A stretch of DNA of 43,980 nucleotides. It comes from Sedimentisphaerales bacterium. GTDB lineage: Bacteria > Planctomycetota > Phycisphaerae > Sedimentisphaerales > Anaerohalosphaeraceae. Positions within the stretch are counted from its first letter, which is position 1. Each line of letters begins with the position of its first letter. A program made the translations under genes and the position numbers. This document shows, one piece after another, positions 25,711-33,735 of this stretch. The notes beneath the pieces were generated by a model, which was not told the DNA's origin, made no database searches, and saw only the letters and a list, made by a program, of their open reading frames with translations. Where the stretch lies: NCBI GenBank assembly GCA_028282905.1, contig JANQGW010000078.1, positions 1 to 43,980 of the forward strand. The letters run 5' to 3'.

Positions 25711-26340
25711 TTAAACATTTTTGACAAACAATTGAAAACAGTGTTTCGCGGCTTCCAAAAACCTGCTCATCTCATCCGGCTTAATTCTTTTCTTTGGTCT
25801 GTACATGATCAATTGGTGGCCATTGGATTCACAACAATAGCTTTCCGCGTTTTCAAAAAATCGCAGTATCTCAGGCGTAAATACTCTTCGAACCTCCTCT
25901 TCACTATCGCCGTGCAAAACAAACCGGTCACTGAAGTCCGGGAAATCCTCGAAATCGATATCTTTGTTGGTAAATTTATCCGCAAGCTTTTGCATCAGCC
26001 CTTCTTTTGACAATTGAAAGACCGGCAGATTCACCTCGGTCATCGCAATGGTTATCTTATACGTGCGTCGATTTTTCCCATGGCCGACGGTAAAGCGATA
26101 ATCGAACACCGACAGGTCAAAGCCGATGGCCCTGCCTTCAAAATTATTGTAGCGTTTTTTGGAATGTCCCCGGCGAGTGATTTTGAAATCAGGCACAGCC
26201 GGCTGCTCAATCATTTGAAAGGAAAGACCTCGAAAAAACTCAGTTAGCTCGTTCGTTCGATTCGCTTCATATTTCTTGGTAAAAACATAACCGCCACCCA
26301 TAAGTAAAGCGATCACAGCAATAATAATGATGGTCTCCAT
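25711..26340 (-). CDS. single-pass membrane protein of unknown function (DUF3137-like C-terminal part)
   Basis: A 209-residue protein starting METIIIIAVIALLMGGGYVF, one N-terminal transmembrane helix, then a cytoplasmic or periplasmic domain. The pattern F-D-Y-R-F-T-V-G-H-G-K-N-R-R-T-Y-K, followed by a strand and L-P-V-F-Q-L-S-K-E-G, recalls membrane-anchored DUF3137-type proteins of unknown function. The start at 26340 is chosen because GAGAGG lies just upstream and the helix follows at once; the longer open frame to 26649 overlaps the CvpA-like gene and is rejected. It follows the CvpA-like gene by 80 bp and may be co-transcribed. Confidence 0.65.
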   Translation of the reverse strand: METIIIIAVIALLMGGGYVFTKKYEANRTNELTEFFRGLSFQMIEQPAVPDFKITRRGHSKKRYNNFEGRAIGFDLSVFDYRFTVGHGKNRRTYKITIAMTEVNLPVFQLSKEGLMQKLADKFTNKDIDFEDFPDFSDRFVLHGDSEEEVRRVFTPEILRFFENAESYCCESNGHQLIMYRPKKRIKPDEMSRFLEAAKHCFQLFVKNV

Positions 26341-26420
26341 TGGCCTCTCCCTTACATACCCCACAATATTGAAGCCACTCAATAACCCAGGTAAATAACG
26401 TGGCTCTTCGTTCTCTAATT

Positions 26421-27047
26421 CTATCCGGCAGGTATCGGTTCTTCGGATGTTTCTTCCTGCTCTAAAATTGATTCGAGCGTTGGTGATGCCGGTGGTTTTT
26501 CCGGAGGCTTTCTGTCTTCCAGGGTCAGCAGGTAATCGATCTCTCGCTCGCTGTCGCCGTCGAAGCAGTGCAGCGAATACCAGCCGAGAAAATTGCAGAC
26601 TTTGCGAATTCCCGGCACAGAAATTTCCCGCATCTTGTCGCGTGTACACAGCCAGTCCACTTTACCATGTATTGAGCAGGGCATGACACAGAGAATTAAG
26701 ATGAGCAGCGCACAAATGACATAGCCGCATAAAAACCCCAACACAACGGAACCCGCTTTGTCAAAAAGTTTGGGGAAATAGTCCTCTTTGCTGCGCAGAA
26801 TATACAAACAGGCGAACGCCTCCAACACGCCGAAAAGCAGGACAAACACCAATAACAGCGTGATCGCCGCATAGTAGGCACTGGCCTCATAGCCCGAACT
26901 GTAGTGCATCAGCCATCGCGTCAAGAACACGCTCATAAAAACCGCGAACATCAGGTTAAAAAGGGTCGCAAACATGACATAGAAACCCTTTTTGGATCCT
27001 ATCCATGCACACAGCAAACTGATTATAATCACCAACCACAGCAGCAT
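26421..27047 (-). CDS. CvpA-like integral membrane protein
   Basis: A 208-residue protein with about four hydrophobic helices (1-20, 24-46, 57-82 and 96-122), including W-I-G-S-K-K-G-F-Y-V-M-F-A after the first helix. This resembles the G-x-x-R-G-F loop of colicin V production (CvpA) family proteins. The C-terminal about 60 residues are a Pro/Glu-rich, probably disordered tail. The ATG lies six bases after the stop of the ATPase gene, so translation is likely coupled. CvpA proteins affect envelope stability and secretion in proteobacteria; its role here is unknown. Confidence 0.65.
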   Translation of the reverse strand: MLLWLVIIISLLCAWIGSKKGFYVMFATLFNLMFAVFMSVFLTRWLMHYSSGYEASAYYAAITLLLVFVLLFGVLEAFACLYILRSKEDYFPKLFDKAGSVVLGFLCGYVICALLILILCVMPCSIHGKVDWLCTRDKMREISVPGIRKVCNFLGWYSLHCFDGDSEREIDYLLTLEDRKPPEKPPASPTLESILEQEETSEEPIPAG

Positions 27048-27053
27048 CTTTGT

Positions 27054-28676
27054 TTATCCCATATTGTCCGTCAGTCGTTTAATTTCATTGAGTGTTGTCG
27101 TGCCGTCGAGCACCCGCCGGATGCCTTCCTTGCGGAGCGATGAGCTGAATTGTTTGTCGCCCTGATTTTTCATATCGCCCGGGGACAACTGGTTATTGCA
27201 CAGCAATGTCCGCAGGTCGTCGTTCATGTACAACACATCCAGAATCGCCGTTCGTCCGTAGTAACCCGTTCCGCCGCAGTGACCGCAGCCGTTGGCTTTC
27301 AAAATGCGAGTTTTCGAGACGTCATGCTGCACGCAATAGTCAAGCTGGCTCTGCGTCAGTTCCGCCGGTCCCTTGCAGTACCGACACAAACTGCGAACAA
27401 GCCGCTGTGATATTACCACAGAAATCGCCGACGAAATCAGCAACGGTTTAATCTCCAGATCCATCAGCCGCACCAATGCCGAGATATTGCTGTTAGCGTG
27501 AAGTGTCGCCAGCACCAGGTGCCCGGTCTGTGAAGCCTGAATCGCCATTTGCGCCGTCTCGGAATCACGGATTTCGCCGACACAGATCACGTCCGGGTCT
27601 TGACGAAGAATGCTTCGCAAGGCTTTGGCAAATGTCAGGTCCGCCTTGGTATTGACCTCAATCTGGCTGACATGCGGCATGATATGTTCAATCGGGTCTT
27701 CCACGGTAATGACATTACGCTCTTGAAAATCAATCGTTTGCAGCATACCGTAAAGGGTCGTTGTCTTGCCGCTGCCGGTTGGGCCGCAGACCAGAATCAT
27801 TCCCTGCGGCTGCTGAACGATTTTGGTCAGCATCTTGACCTGCTCTTTAGAGAAACCAACTTCTGGCAATGTCAGCATTCCCCGCGTCTGGTCCATCACA
27901 CGAATCGCCAGTTTTTCGCCCCCGAGCACGCCGGAGGTGGCCATTCGGAAATACACCTCACCGTTTGAAATCTTCGCCATGAACGCGCCATCCTGGGGCC
28001 GTCGTTTTTCCGCAATATCCATCCCGGCAATCGCCTTTAAGCTGTTAATCAGCGCGTTACAGGCAGCACTGTCAACCATCTCATGAATTCGCAGAAATCC
28101 GTCCACCCGAAACCGAATTGTGTACTCGGAATCGCTTTTGGGATCGATCAGGATATCGCTGGCCCGGCTGTTAATGCCGGCCAGAATCATCTCGCAAGCA
28201 CGTTCCTGAACTTTTCGGCTGCGAGGGTCGCCTTGAATCTGACGTGAATAGACCGACTCGAATGACCGGCCGGAAGTATCCAGCAGTTCAATGGTCCGAG
28301 GCGTTAAATCAGCCGCTTTTTTGCGTGTCGGCTTTTCCAGAATACAGGCCAGTGTATAGGTGAAAATGTCGGATGCCGCCAGCTCTCCATCCTGAACCTT
28401 CTGAACAGTATCACCCACAAACAAAACAAAAAGATGCAGCGGGCCAAAGACCAGCGCAACAATATTGGACAAATAGCGGAATTTGTTATTAATCAGGGGG
28501 CTGTTTTCAGAGCGCTGGACGGAATAGAGGCATAAATAGAACCAGCCGATAAAGAAGGTTGTTTTCAGCGGGCTAAAAGAGAGCGTACTGTCCCCGGCTA
28601 ACTCAGTTAACGCCCCCACTAATAATAATTGCGAGCAAGCATCCACACTTGCCGCTAAAACGCCCATCGATACCAT
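27054..28676 (-). CDS. GspE/PilB-family secretion ATPase with hydrophobic N-terminus
   Basis: A 540-residue type II secretion/type IV pilus assembly ATPase. It has K-R-R-P-Q-D-G-A-F, Walker A G-P-T-G-S-G-K-T (298-305), the Asp box V-E-D-P-I-E-H, Walker B-like D-P-D-V-I-C-V-G-E-I-R-D and the His box A-T-L-H-A-N. The C-terminal zinc tetracysteine is C-R-Y-C ... C-G-H-C. Unusual: the normal N-terminal GspE domain is missing. Instead, the first about 90 residues contain two or three hydrophobic stretches (about 4-27, 38-55, 68-88) that look like membrane helices, which would tether the motor to the membrane. The start is ATG 28676, since AGGAAGAG lies just upstream; an in-frame GTG at 28694 overlaps that site. 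Confidence 0.85.
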   Translation of the reverse strand: MVSMGVLAASVDACSQLLLVGALTELAGDSTLSFSPLKTTFFIGWFYLCLYSVQRSENSPLINNKFRYLSNIVALVFGPLHLFVLFVGDTVQKVQDGELAASDIFTYTLACILEKPTRKKAADLTPRTIELLDTSGRSFESVYSRQIQGDPRSRKVQERACEMILAGINSRASDILIDPKSDSEYTIRFRVDGFLRIHEMVDSAACNALINSLKAIAGMDIAEKRRPQDGAFMAKISNGEVYFRMATSGVLGGEKLAIRVMDQTRGMLTLPEVGFSKEQVKMLTKIVQQPQGMILVCGPTGSGKTTTLYGMLQTIDFQERNVITVEDPIEHIMPHVSQIEVNTKADLTFAKALRSILRQDPDVICVGEIRDSETAQMAIQASQTGHLVLATLHANSNISALVRLMDLEIKPLLISSAISVVISQRLVRSLCRYCKGPAELTQSQLDYCVQHDVSKTRILKANGCGHCGGTGYYGRTAILDVLYMNDDLRTLLCNNQLSPGDMKNQGDKQFSSSLRKEGIRRVLDGTTTLNEIKRLTDNMG

Positions 28677-28709
28677 AAAAGACTCTTCCTTCACAAAATT
28701 ATCGCGATA

Positions 28710-28738
28710 ATAATACAGGAAATAAGTCTTTTTGGCAA
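28710..28738 (-). promoter_or_regulatory. promoter of the secretion ATPase operon
   Basis: On the minus strand TTGCCA (28733-28738), exactly 17 bp, then TATTAT preceded by TG (28710-28715). The start near 28703 would give a leader of about 27 nt with the AGGAAGAG ribosome-binding site. It would drive the ATPase, the CvpA-like gene and perhaps the 209-aa gene. Confidence 0.6.
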
Positions 28739-28777
28739 TCGTTTTTTGCTAAAAAAGCATTTCAAGAGAAAGTTTAG

Positions 28778-29443
28778 TCAGGATACGCCTGTTGCCCCGC
28801 CTGCTCCATTGGTATTGAGCGTCTCAAGAGCGGTTGGCTCTTTGAATCGTTCGATGGCTTGGCGCAGCCCCGCAGTGACCGCCGCAACACGTGACAGTTC
28901 TTCGGCCGTCAGCGGGAAATCGGCACAGCGATAGAGAAATAGAAAACCCAGCCCCTGCCCGAACCGCCCTAACGGCAGCGCCGCGGCGGAAATCGTCTTG
29001 AGGATTGCCGGCGGCCCCTGCAAACCCATCCGAAGCAGTTGTTCCAACGAGCACATCCGGTTCATCTGGCTGATTTGCACGACAACCGGCTGCGGAAACC
29101 AGTCCTGTAAATGATGTGTTTCAATTTCCCGCGGGCAGCTGGCGGGATCGCCATAGATGCGGAAACCGTCACCTTCCAGCAGAAAAACAGCACATCCGGC
29201 CTCCTGGACATTGGCTTCGATGCTTCGCACGGCTGTCGCCAGCAAAGACGACTGCTCTGAGCAGCCCAGCAGCGATTCATAAAAGGTGACCGCAAAATTT
29301 ATACGTGACTGCTTCTGCGCAAACAGATGATGAGCCGAAACCATATCGCTGCACAAAATATCAATCTTTCGGTCCTGCGTCGCCTGTCGGCTGCGCAGAT
29401 GCCGGATCACATTTAAAGCCCGCTGATTGTGTCGTGTTCCCAC
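28778..29443 (-). CDS. GAF-like domain protein
   Basis: A 221-residue soluble protein. Residues about 45-205 have the look of a GAF/PAS-like sensor domain: a helix, C-A-V-F-L-L-E-G-D-G-F-R-I-Y-G-D, I-S-A-A-A-L-P-L-G-R-F-G-Q-G-L-G-F-L-F-L-Y-R, then L-T-A-E-E-L-S-R-V-A-A-V-T-A-G-L-R-Q-A-I-E-R-F. There is no output domain, so it may bind a ligand and act by partner contact. The start is GTG 29443 with GAGG nine bases upstream. It lies 101 bp before the secretion ATPase gene, which has its own promoter. A regulatory role in secretion is only suggested by the neighbourhood. Confidence 0.65.
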   Translation of the reverse strand: MGTRHNQRALNVIRHLRSRQATQDRKIDILCSDMVSAHHLFAQKQSRINFAVTFYESLLGCSEQSSLLATAVRSIEANVQEAGCAVFLLEGDGFRIYGDPASCPREIETHHLQDWFPQPVVVQISQMNRMCSLEQLLRMGLQGPPAILKTISAAALPLGRFGQGLGFLFLYRCADFPLTAEELSRVAAVTAGLRQAIERFKEPTALETLNTNGAGGATGVS

Positions 29444-29584
29444 GTTCGTATCCTCAAATCAGAATCAGAGTTTTTCACCAGCAGGATATCGACATTTTTA
29501 CGCTGTCACTTAACCGCCTTCTCGCAGAATTTGTCGAACCAGCCCCACTTGTTATCGGCCCTATGAGAGGTATTTCAATTCCTC

Positions 29585-29630
29585 AAAAAAAGAAGGCGAC
29601 AGGCTATAAATACTTACAGCCTATCGCCTT
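29585..29630 (-). terminator. rho-independent terminator of the M60 peptidase gene
   Basis: On the minus strand AAGGCGATAGGCT pairs with AGCCTGTCGCCTT (one mismatch) around a 12-base loop, followed by CTTTTTTT. It lies 30 bp downstream of the stop codon at 29660. Confidence 0.85.
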
Positions 29631-29659
29631 ATAGAAGCTACTAACAAACAATTCAGAAT

Positions 29660-32600
29660 TTAGAGAAGCCAGTTTAAGAAGAACAGGTCCAAATCATCGA
29701 GGTCGACGTCGCTGTCGCCGTCCAAATCGCTGCCGCCGCACGGCGGGAAGTCACCGCAATCGGTTTCCAGCCACTGCAAAGCAAACATGGCGAAATCCTC
29801 AAGGCCCATGTGGCCGCGGTACAGGTTATGCACCTCAAGCGACATATCTGCCTGCAGTAGTCCGCCCAGCGCATCTTCAGCCTGAACCGTAACGCTGTGA
29901 GTGCCGATATCGGCTGCTTCAGGCAGGCCTGTCACCGAACCGTTGGAGGCAATGTCGAGCCAGGCCGGGCCGGAAATCTTCGTGAATGTCAGCGGATCGG
30001 CTTCGGGGTCGGTGACCAGCAAAGCGAGATCACTTTGGTAGCTGATGCCTTCCCGTGCCGGTTCGCCGTCAAACGGATCCGGAAATTTCGGCAGCGAGTT
30101 GATCTTCGCCCTGCCGTTATTATACAGCTCGGCAATCTCACTGGATCCGAGCGCTCGGTTCCAAACGGTGACCTCGTCGATCAAACCTTTATAGCTGCGA
30201 TAGGAATAGTCGCGGCCAATGTTCGTAATGCCATCAAACTCCTCGATGTCATGCGAGACATTATTGACGGCGCTCTGGTTATTGACATACAGCGTTGCCT
30301 TGCTCGGCTCAACCACCAAGGCGATAAACGCCCATTGGTTATGTGGAATCGTCAGGCCCGAAGCAAAATTATAGGTGCTTGATGTGCCGTTCCAGTGATA
30401 ACCCAGTTCGAGCGTCGTGCCGCGGAAATTCATACCTGCCGTGGTGGAACCGCCGCGTGAGAATATGATACCCGTGTAACTGTCCTGAGTGCCACTGCGT
30501 TTGACCCACGCCGTCATCGTAACATGATTAGAGTTCAAATTCAAAGCCGGCATTTCGACATAGTCATTATCGCCATCAAAGCTGAACGCCTGCTCATCAT
30601 AGCCGGTATAGCCGGTTTTGGCAGTGACATTCGTCGCATGATACTTATCAGGGCCGGACATATCCTTGACGGTACTGCCGGACAGGTCGTCGTTGTCAAA
30701 TGTGTAATACGCCTTCAACATCTTATCGCCGGTCGTAATATTGATCGTATAGGTACTGGTGTTGCCCACACTGGACTGAAGCGTAAAGCTGAAGGAATCC
30801 TCAACGCCCGCTTGCGTCGCTTCGTAGGTCCAGGTACCGTCGCCGTTGTCCGTAAATTCACCTTGGGACGGCGGTATGACCTCGGTGACATTGGCAACCC
30901 CGTCGAGTGAAAGCGCGCTGCCTTCAATGTCGAAAACATATGTCGAGCCTAGGGCCACTTCAACATCTCTCAGCGATGTTACCACCGGCAGCCAGTCCGG
31001 CAGCCCCATCGCGTTGACCTGAGAAATCGCCGACGAAGAGGCTTCCAGCTTCCAGCGATTGACCATATAATTGACCATGTTATAGCCGGAGGCCTGTGAC
31101 CAGCGAATCAGCCACTGGTCCTTCTCTTCCTGGCCGCCGCTCGGCAATGCACCGGGATTCGTGGCATAATCGTCGTGGTAAGTCTGAAAGACCGCCCGGT
31201 AAGTATCCCAGCCAAATCCATCGGCAAGCTGGAAATAGAACGGATACGGGTCTTTGTCATCGAAGTTCGGTTTTGAGCCATCGTTGATGGTCGAAATGGC
31301 CCGGTTCATGACCTCTCCGGGATAACCGCAGTATCCCCATCCGCCGGTTGAAATATTGTTGGTGGCGCCTTCCAGGGACGCATTCGAGAAAATATTCACC
31401 GTAACTTCAACATCACCGGGGAATGTATAGTAATTGTCCCATCCCCAGGCCTTATCCGGTCTGCGCTGGGATTCGTGACCCAATTCATGGAACCATCCCC
31501 AGTCGCCGTTTGCCTTCTGGACGGTCAGGTTCGCCAGATTCGTACCGGAACCCGTGGGGCCTTGGGTTGGATAACCGGCATGCAGATATCCAACGCTGAT
31601 TTGCACATCAATATTAATGCGCTCGCCATTTGTCCGAAGATGATCCAGAGCACCGACATAGTCCTGGATCGCCACAACACTGTCCCAGTATTCCATCACC
31701 GCTTCCATGTCATCCACCGTCCGAACGTATTGAGACGGGAATGAAATCGCCAGATGATCGCAAACCAATTCTGCGAACGGTGCGGGATTGTCACGGATGC
31801 CCGCTACCCACTGGGCGTTAGTTGTTTCACCCAGTACAAAATACGGAGCTTCAATGGCGCCGTTGATTTGAATATCAAAATCACTCATCGCCGGCGGTGT
31901 TGAGCCAACGTCGAAATAGACCGCGCCGCCAAAGGCGCTGGCAATCTGAACGGTAGTACTGTCAACATTGACCGTGCGGGATATACCGTAGGGAATCCGG
32001 TTCCAACTGCTTCGGCCGCTGATATTGTCCACATGGCCGCTCAGACGGACATTAAATCCTCTGCCTGCGACCCCGGCGGGCACTGTCACAGTGATTAACT
32101 CACCCGGAGCCGCATACAGCCCGGTACTGTGCCACCGCGATTTTGCGGTATCAATGCGCACCGTTCGGTTCACGCGCGCCGCGCCGGCAGGGATTGTCCC
32201 GTACACCGCCTCAGCGGTTCGATGAGCTGTCACTTCATCGAATGGGGTCTGCTGCAGCAGTGAAGCTTCGCGACGAATCAGTCCTTGTTCAAAGGGATCT
32301 GACAGAGGCGTTGCCGGCGTTGGGTTGATGGATTCGATGCGGCCGGCTAATTGAGCATCGAGCCGAGCCAGCAGGTTATCACCTTCGGGCAGAAAATCAA
32401 AAAGTCGTCCCATCACAACACCGGCGATATCCAACTCGGTACTGGAATAACCGTCCGAATCTTCAAGTATATCCAGGACATCCTCAGAGGTTGTCTGACC
32501 GGAGGAACGGGCGATGTTCAGGGAGCCTCCGCCATCTCTGCCAAATCCGATGCCTGCCTGACGAAGTACACGGTTTCCGGGAGCGTTCTTAATATCCCCC

Positions 32601-33466
32601 CACCACCAAACATAGCCGATACCGTAATCGGACAGAAATAATGCCCCGCCGTCACGAGCAAATTCAATGACAGCATCCACGTTACTCTGTGACATGCTCG
32701 AACCCAGCCAGCCAATCAATATATCCGCATCGGCCAGTTCCACGGCAAAATTATTGCTCTTGACCACATCAGTATATCCCTGTGCAGTCAGCCATGTATC
32801 GGCGTTATTGCTGTCAACGTTGGTAACGACAATTTTAATATTTTTGCTGCTTGTTCCGGTCAGCCATTCGATGGCGTTCAGATAATAGGTTCCGGTATCA
32901 GCGGTGCCGCCGTAGCTGTTCATCCGGAGCCACTGATGGTCCGGCATGGCCAGTACGCGACCATGGCCCAGCGTCGCCGCGGCGACAATTGGGTCACTGC
33001 GATTTTCGCCGCCGTAATGACCGATGCTGTAAGCGGTTGGGCCGTAGGCTACGCACCCACTGGCACCACTGGGATCAGCGAGCGTGCTAACACCGCTTAA
33101 GATCGCAGTGCGTGCAGCTTCTTCATCGAACATCGCGTTGACGCTGATGCTGACAGTACCGATTGAACTGCCGGACCCGTCAGTAACCGTATAATCAAAT
33201 GTATCCAGTCCGGCAAACCCGGCCGGAGGATTGTAGGTTAAGGTTCCGTTACCGTTGCTGGTCACAGTTCCGCCCTGACTGCTGCTTGAATCAAATGATT
33301 GAAGTGACAGGGCATCGCCGTCCGCGTCTGTATCGTTAACGAGAGGATAACAGGTACGAGAGGCATTTTGAGCCGTCAGATGCAGGTCATCGACCGCCTG
33401 CGGCCCGGCGGCCCAAAGCGTGCCGCACACCAATAATATTAACATACAAGTTGCCAATGATTTCAT
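29660..33466 (-). CDS. giant secreted M60-family metallopeptidase with LamG and dockerin-like tail
   Basis: A 1268-residue secreted protein. Signal peptide to about residue 20; cadherin-like domain 21-110 (D-T-D-A-D-G-D-A-L-S-L, F-D-Y-T-V-T-D-G); a ThuA/glutamine-amidotransferase-like region at about 120-370. The M60 (mucinase/enhancin-like) peptidase spans about 435-815, with zinc motif H660-E-L-G-H664 and distal ligand E687 in E-V-T-V-N-I-F-S; the spacing of 22 fits the family rule H-E-x-x-H-x(8-28)-E. Another cadherin-like stretch is followed by a LamG domain (917-1120), an Ig-like domain (1127-1213) and a tail with C-G-G-S-D-L-D-G-D-S-D-V-D-L-D-D, a calcium-binding dockerin-like motif. 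The likely substrate is mucin-like glycoprotein. AAAGGA about nine bases before ATG 33466. An in-frame upstream codon run to 33514 lacks a ribosome-binding site. Confidence 0.88.
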   Translation of the reverse strand: MKSLATCMLILLVCGTLWAAGPQAVDDLHLTAQNASRTCYPLVNDTDADGDALSLQSFDSSSSQGGTVTSNGNGTLTYNPPAGFAGLDTFDYTVTDGSGSSIGTVSISVNAMFDEEAARTAILSGVSTLADPSGASGCVAYGPTAYSIGHYGGENRSDPIVAAATLGHGRVLAMPDHQWLRMNSYGGTADTGTYYLNAIEWLTGTSSKNIKIVVTNVDSNNADTWLTAQGYTDVVKSNNFAVELADADILIGWLGSSMSQSNVDAVIEFARDGGALFLSDYGIGYVWWWGDIKNAPGNRVLRQAGIGFGRDGGGSLNIARSSGQTTSEDVLDILEDSDGYSSTELDIAGVVMGRLFDFLPEGDNLLARLDAQLAGRIESINPTPATPLSDPFEQGLIRREASLLQQTPFDEVTAHRTAEAVYGTIPAGAARVNRTVRIDTAKSRWHSTGLYAAPGELITVTVPAGVAGRGFNVRLSGHVDNISGRSSWNRIPYGISRTVNVDSTTVQIASAFGGAVYFDVGSTPPAMSDFDIQINGAIEAPYFVLGETTNAQWVAGIRDNPAPFAELVCDHLAISFPSQYVRTVDDMEAVMEYWDSVVAIQDYVGALDHLRTNGERINIDVQISVGYLHAGYPTQGPTGSGTNLANLTVQKANGDWGWFHELGHESQRRPDKAWGWDNYYTFPGDVEVTVNIFSNASLEGATNNISTGGWGYCGYPGEVMNRAISTINDGSKPNFDDKDPYPFYFQLADGFGWDTYRAVFQTYHDDYATNPGALPSGGQEEKDQWLIRWSQASGYNMVNYMVNRWKLEASSSAISQVNAMGLPDWLPVVTSLRDVEVALGSTYVFDIEGSALSLDGVANVTEVIPPSQGEFTDNGDGTWTYEATQAGVEDSFSFTLQSSVGNTSTYTINITTGDKMLKAYYTFDNDDLSGSTVKDMSGPDKYHATNVTAKTGYTGYDEQAFSFDGDNDYVEMPALNLNSNHVTMTAWVKRSGTQDSYTGIIFSRGGSTTAGMNFRGTTLELGYHWNGTSSTYNFASGLTIPHNQWAFIALVVEPSKATLYVNNQSAVNNVSHDIEEFDGITNIGRDYSYRSYKGLIDEVTVWNRALGSSEIAELYNNGRAKINSLPKFPDPFDGEPAREGISYQSDLALLVTDPEADPLTFTKISGPAWLDIASNGSVTGLPEAADIGTHSVTVQAEDALGGLLQADMSLEVHNLYRGHMGLEDFAMFALQWLETDCGDFPPCGGSDLDGDSDVDLDDLDLFFLNWLL

Positions 33467-33630
33467 CACAATAATCCTTTCCCTACCTGCCGGACAACGA
33501 TAACCAACAGACACGCTTTAAAAATCAAACCCAAAAACGGATTTACGGTTATTAAAAACCACCCCATAAATATGAATCAAACTAAACGCCGGCTTCAAAC
33601 CGACCACCGCGACTAAGCACGGCGTATATA

Positions 33631-33670
33631 AAAATCGGGCCATCGGGTGGTTTCCGGGGAAACCACCCGA
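33631..33670 (-). terminator. possible terminator of the 1232-aa secreted protein gene
   Basis: TCGGGTGGTTTCC (33643-33655) and GGAAACCACCCGA (33658-33670) form a very stable hairpin. On the minus strand a T-run (ATTTTTATA) follows about nine bases after the stem, further than usual. It may instead be a messenger 3'-end stabiliser. Confidence 0.5.
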
Positions 33671-33735
33671 CTGACCCTCGCTGACAGCACTTAAAACACT
33701 GCCGCGTTAATTACAATTCTCAAGCAAACGTGATA

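Noticed and set aside
26341..26649. N-terminal extension of the 209-aa membrane protein
   Set aside because: It overlaps the CvpA-like gene in another frame, has Arg-rich non-native composition, and the ATG at 26340 has its own ribosome-binding site followed by a membrane helix.
28677..28694. GTG start for the secretion ATPase
   Set aside because: The first codons would consist of the AGGAAGAG ribosome-binding site that serves ATG 28676.
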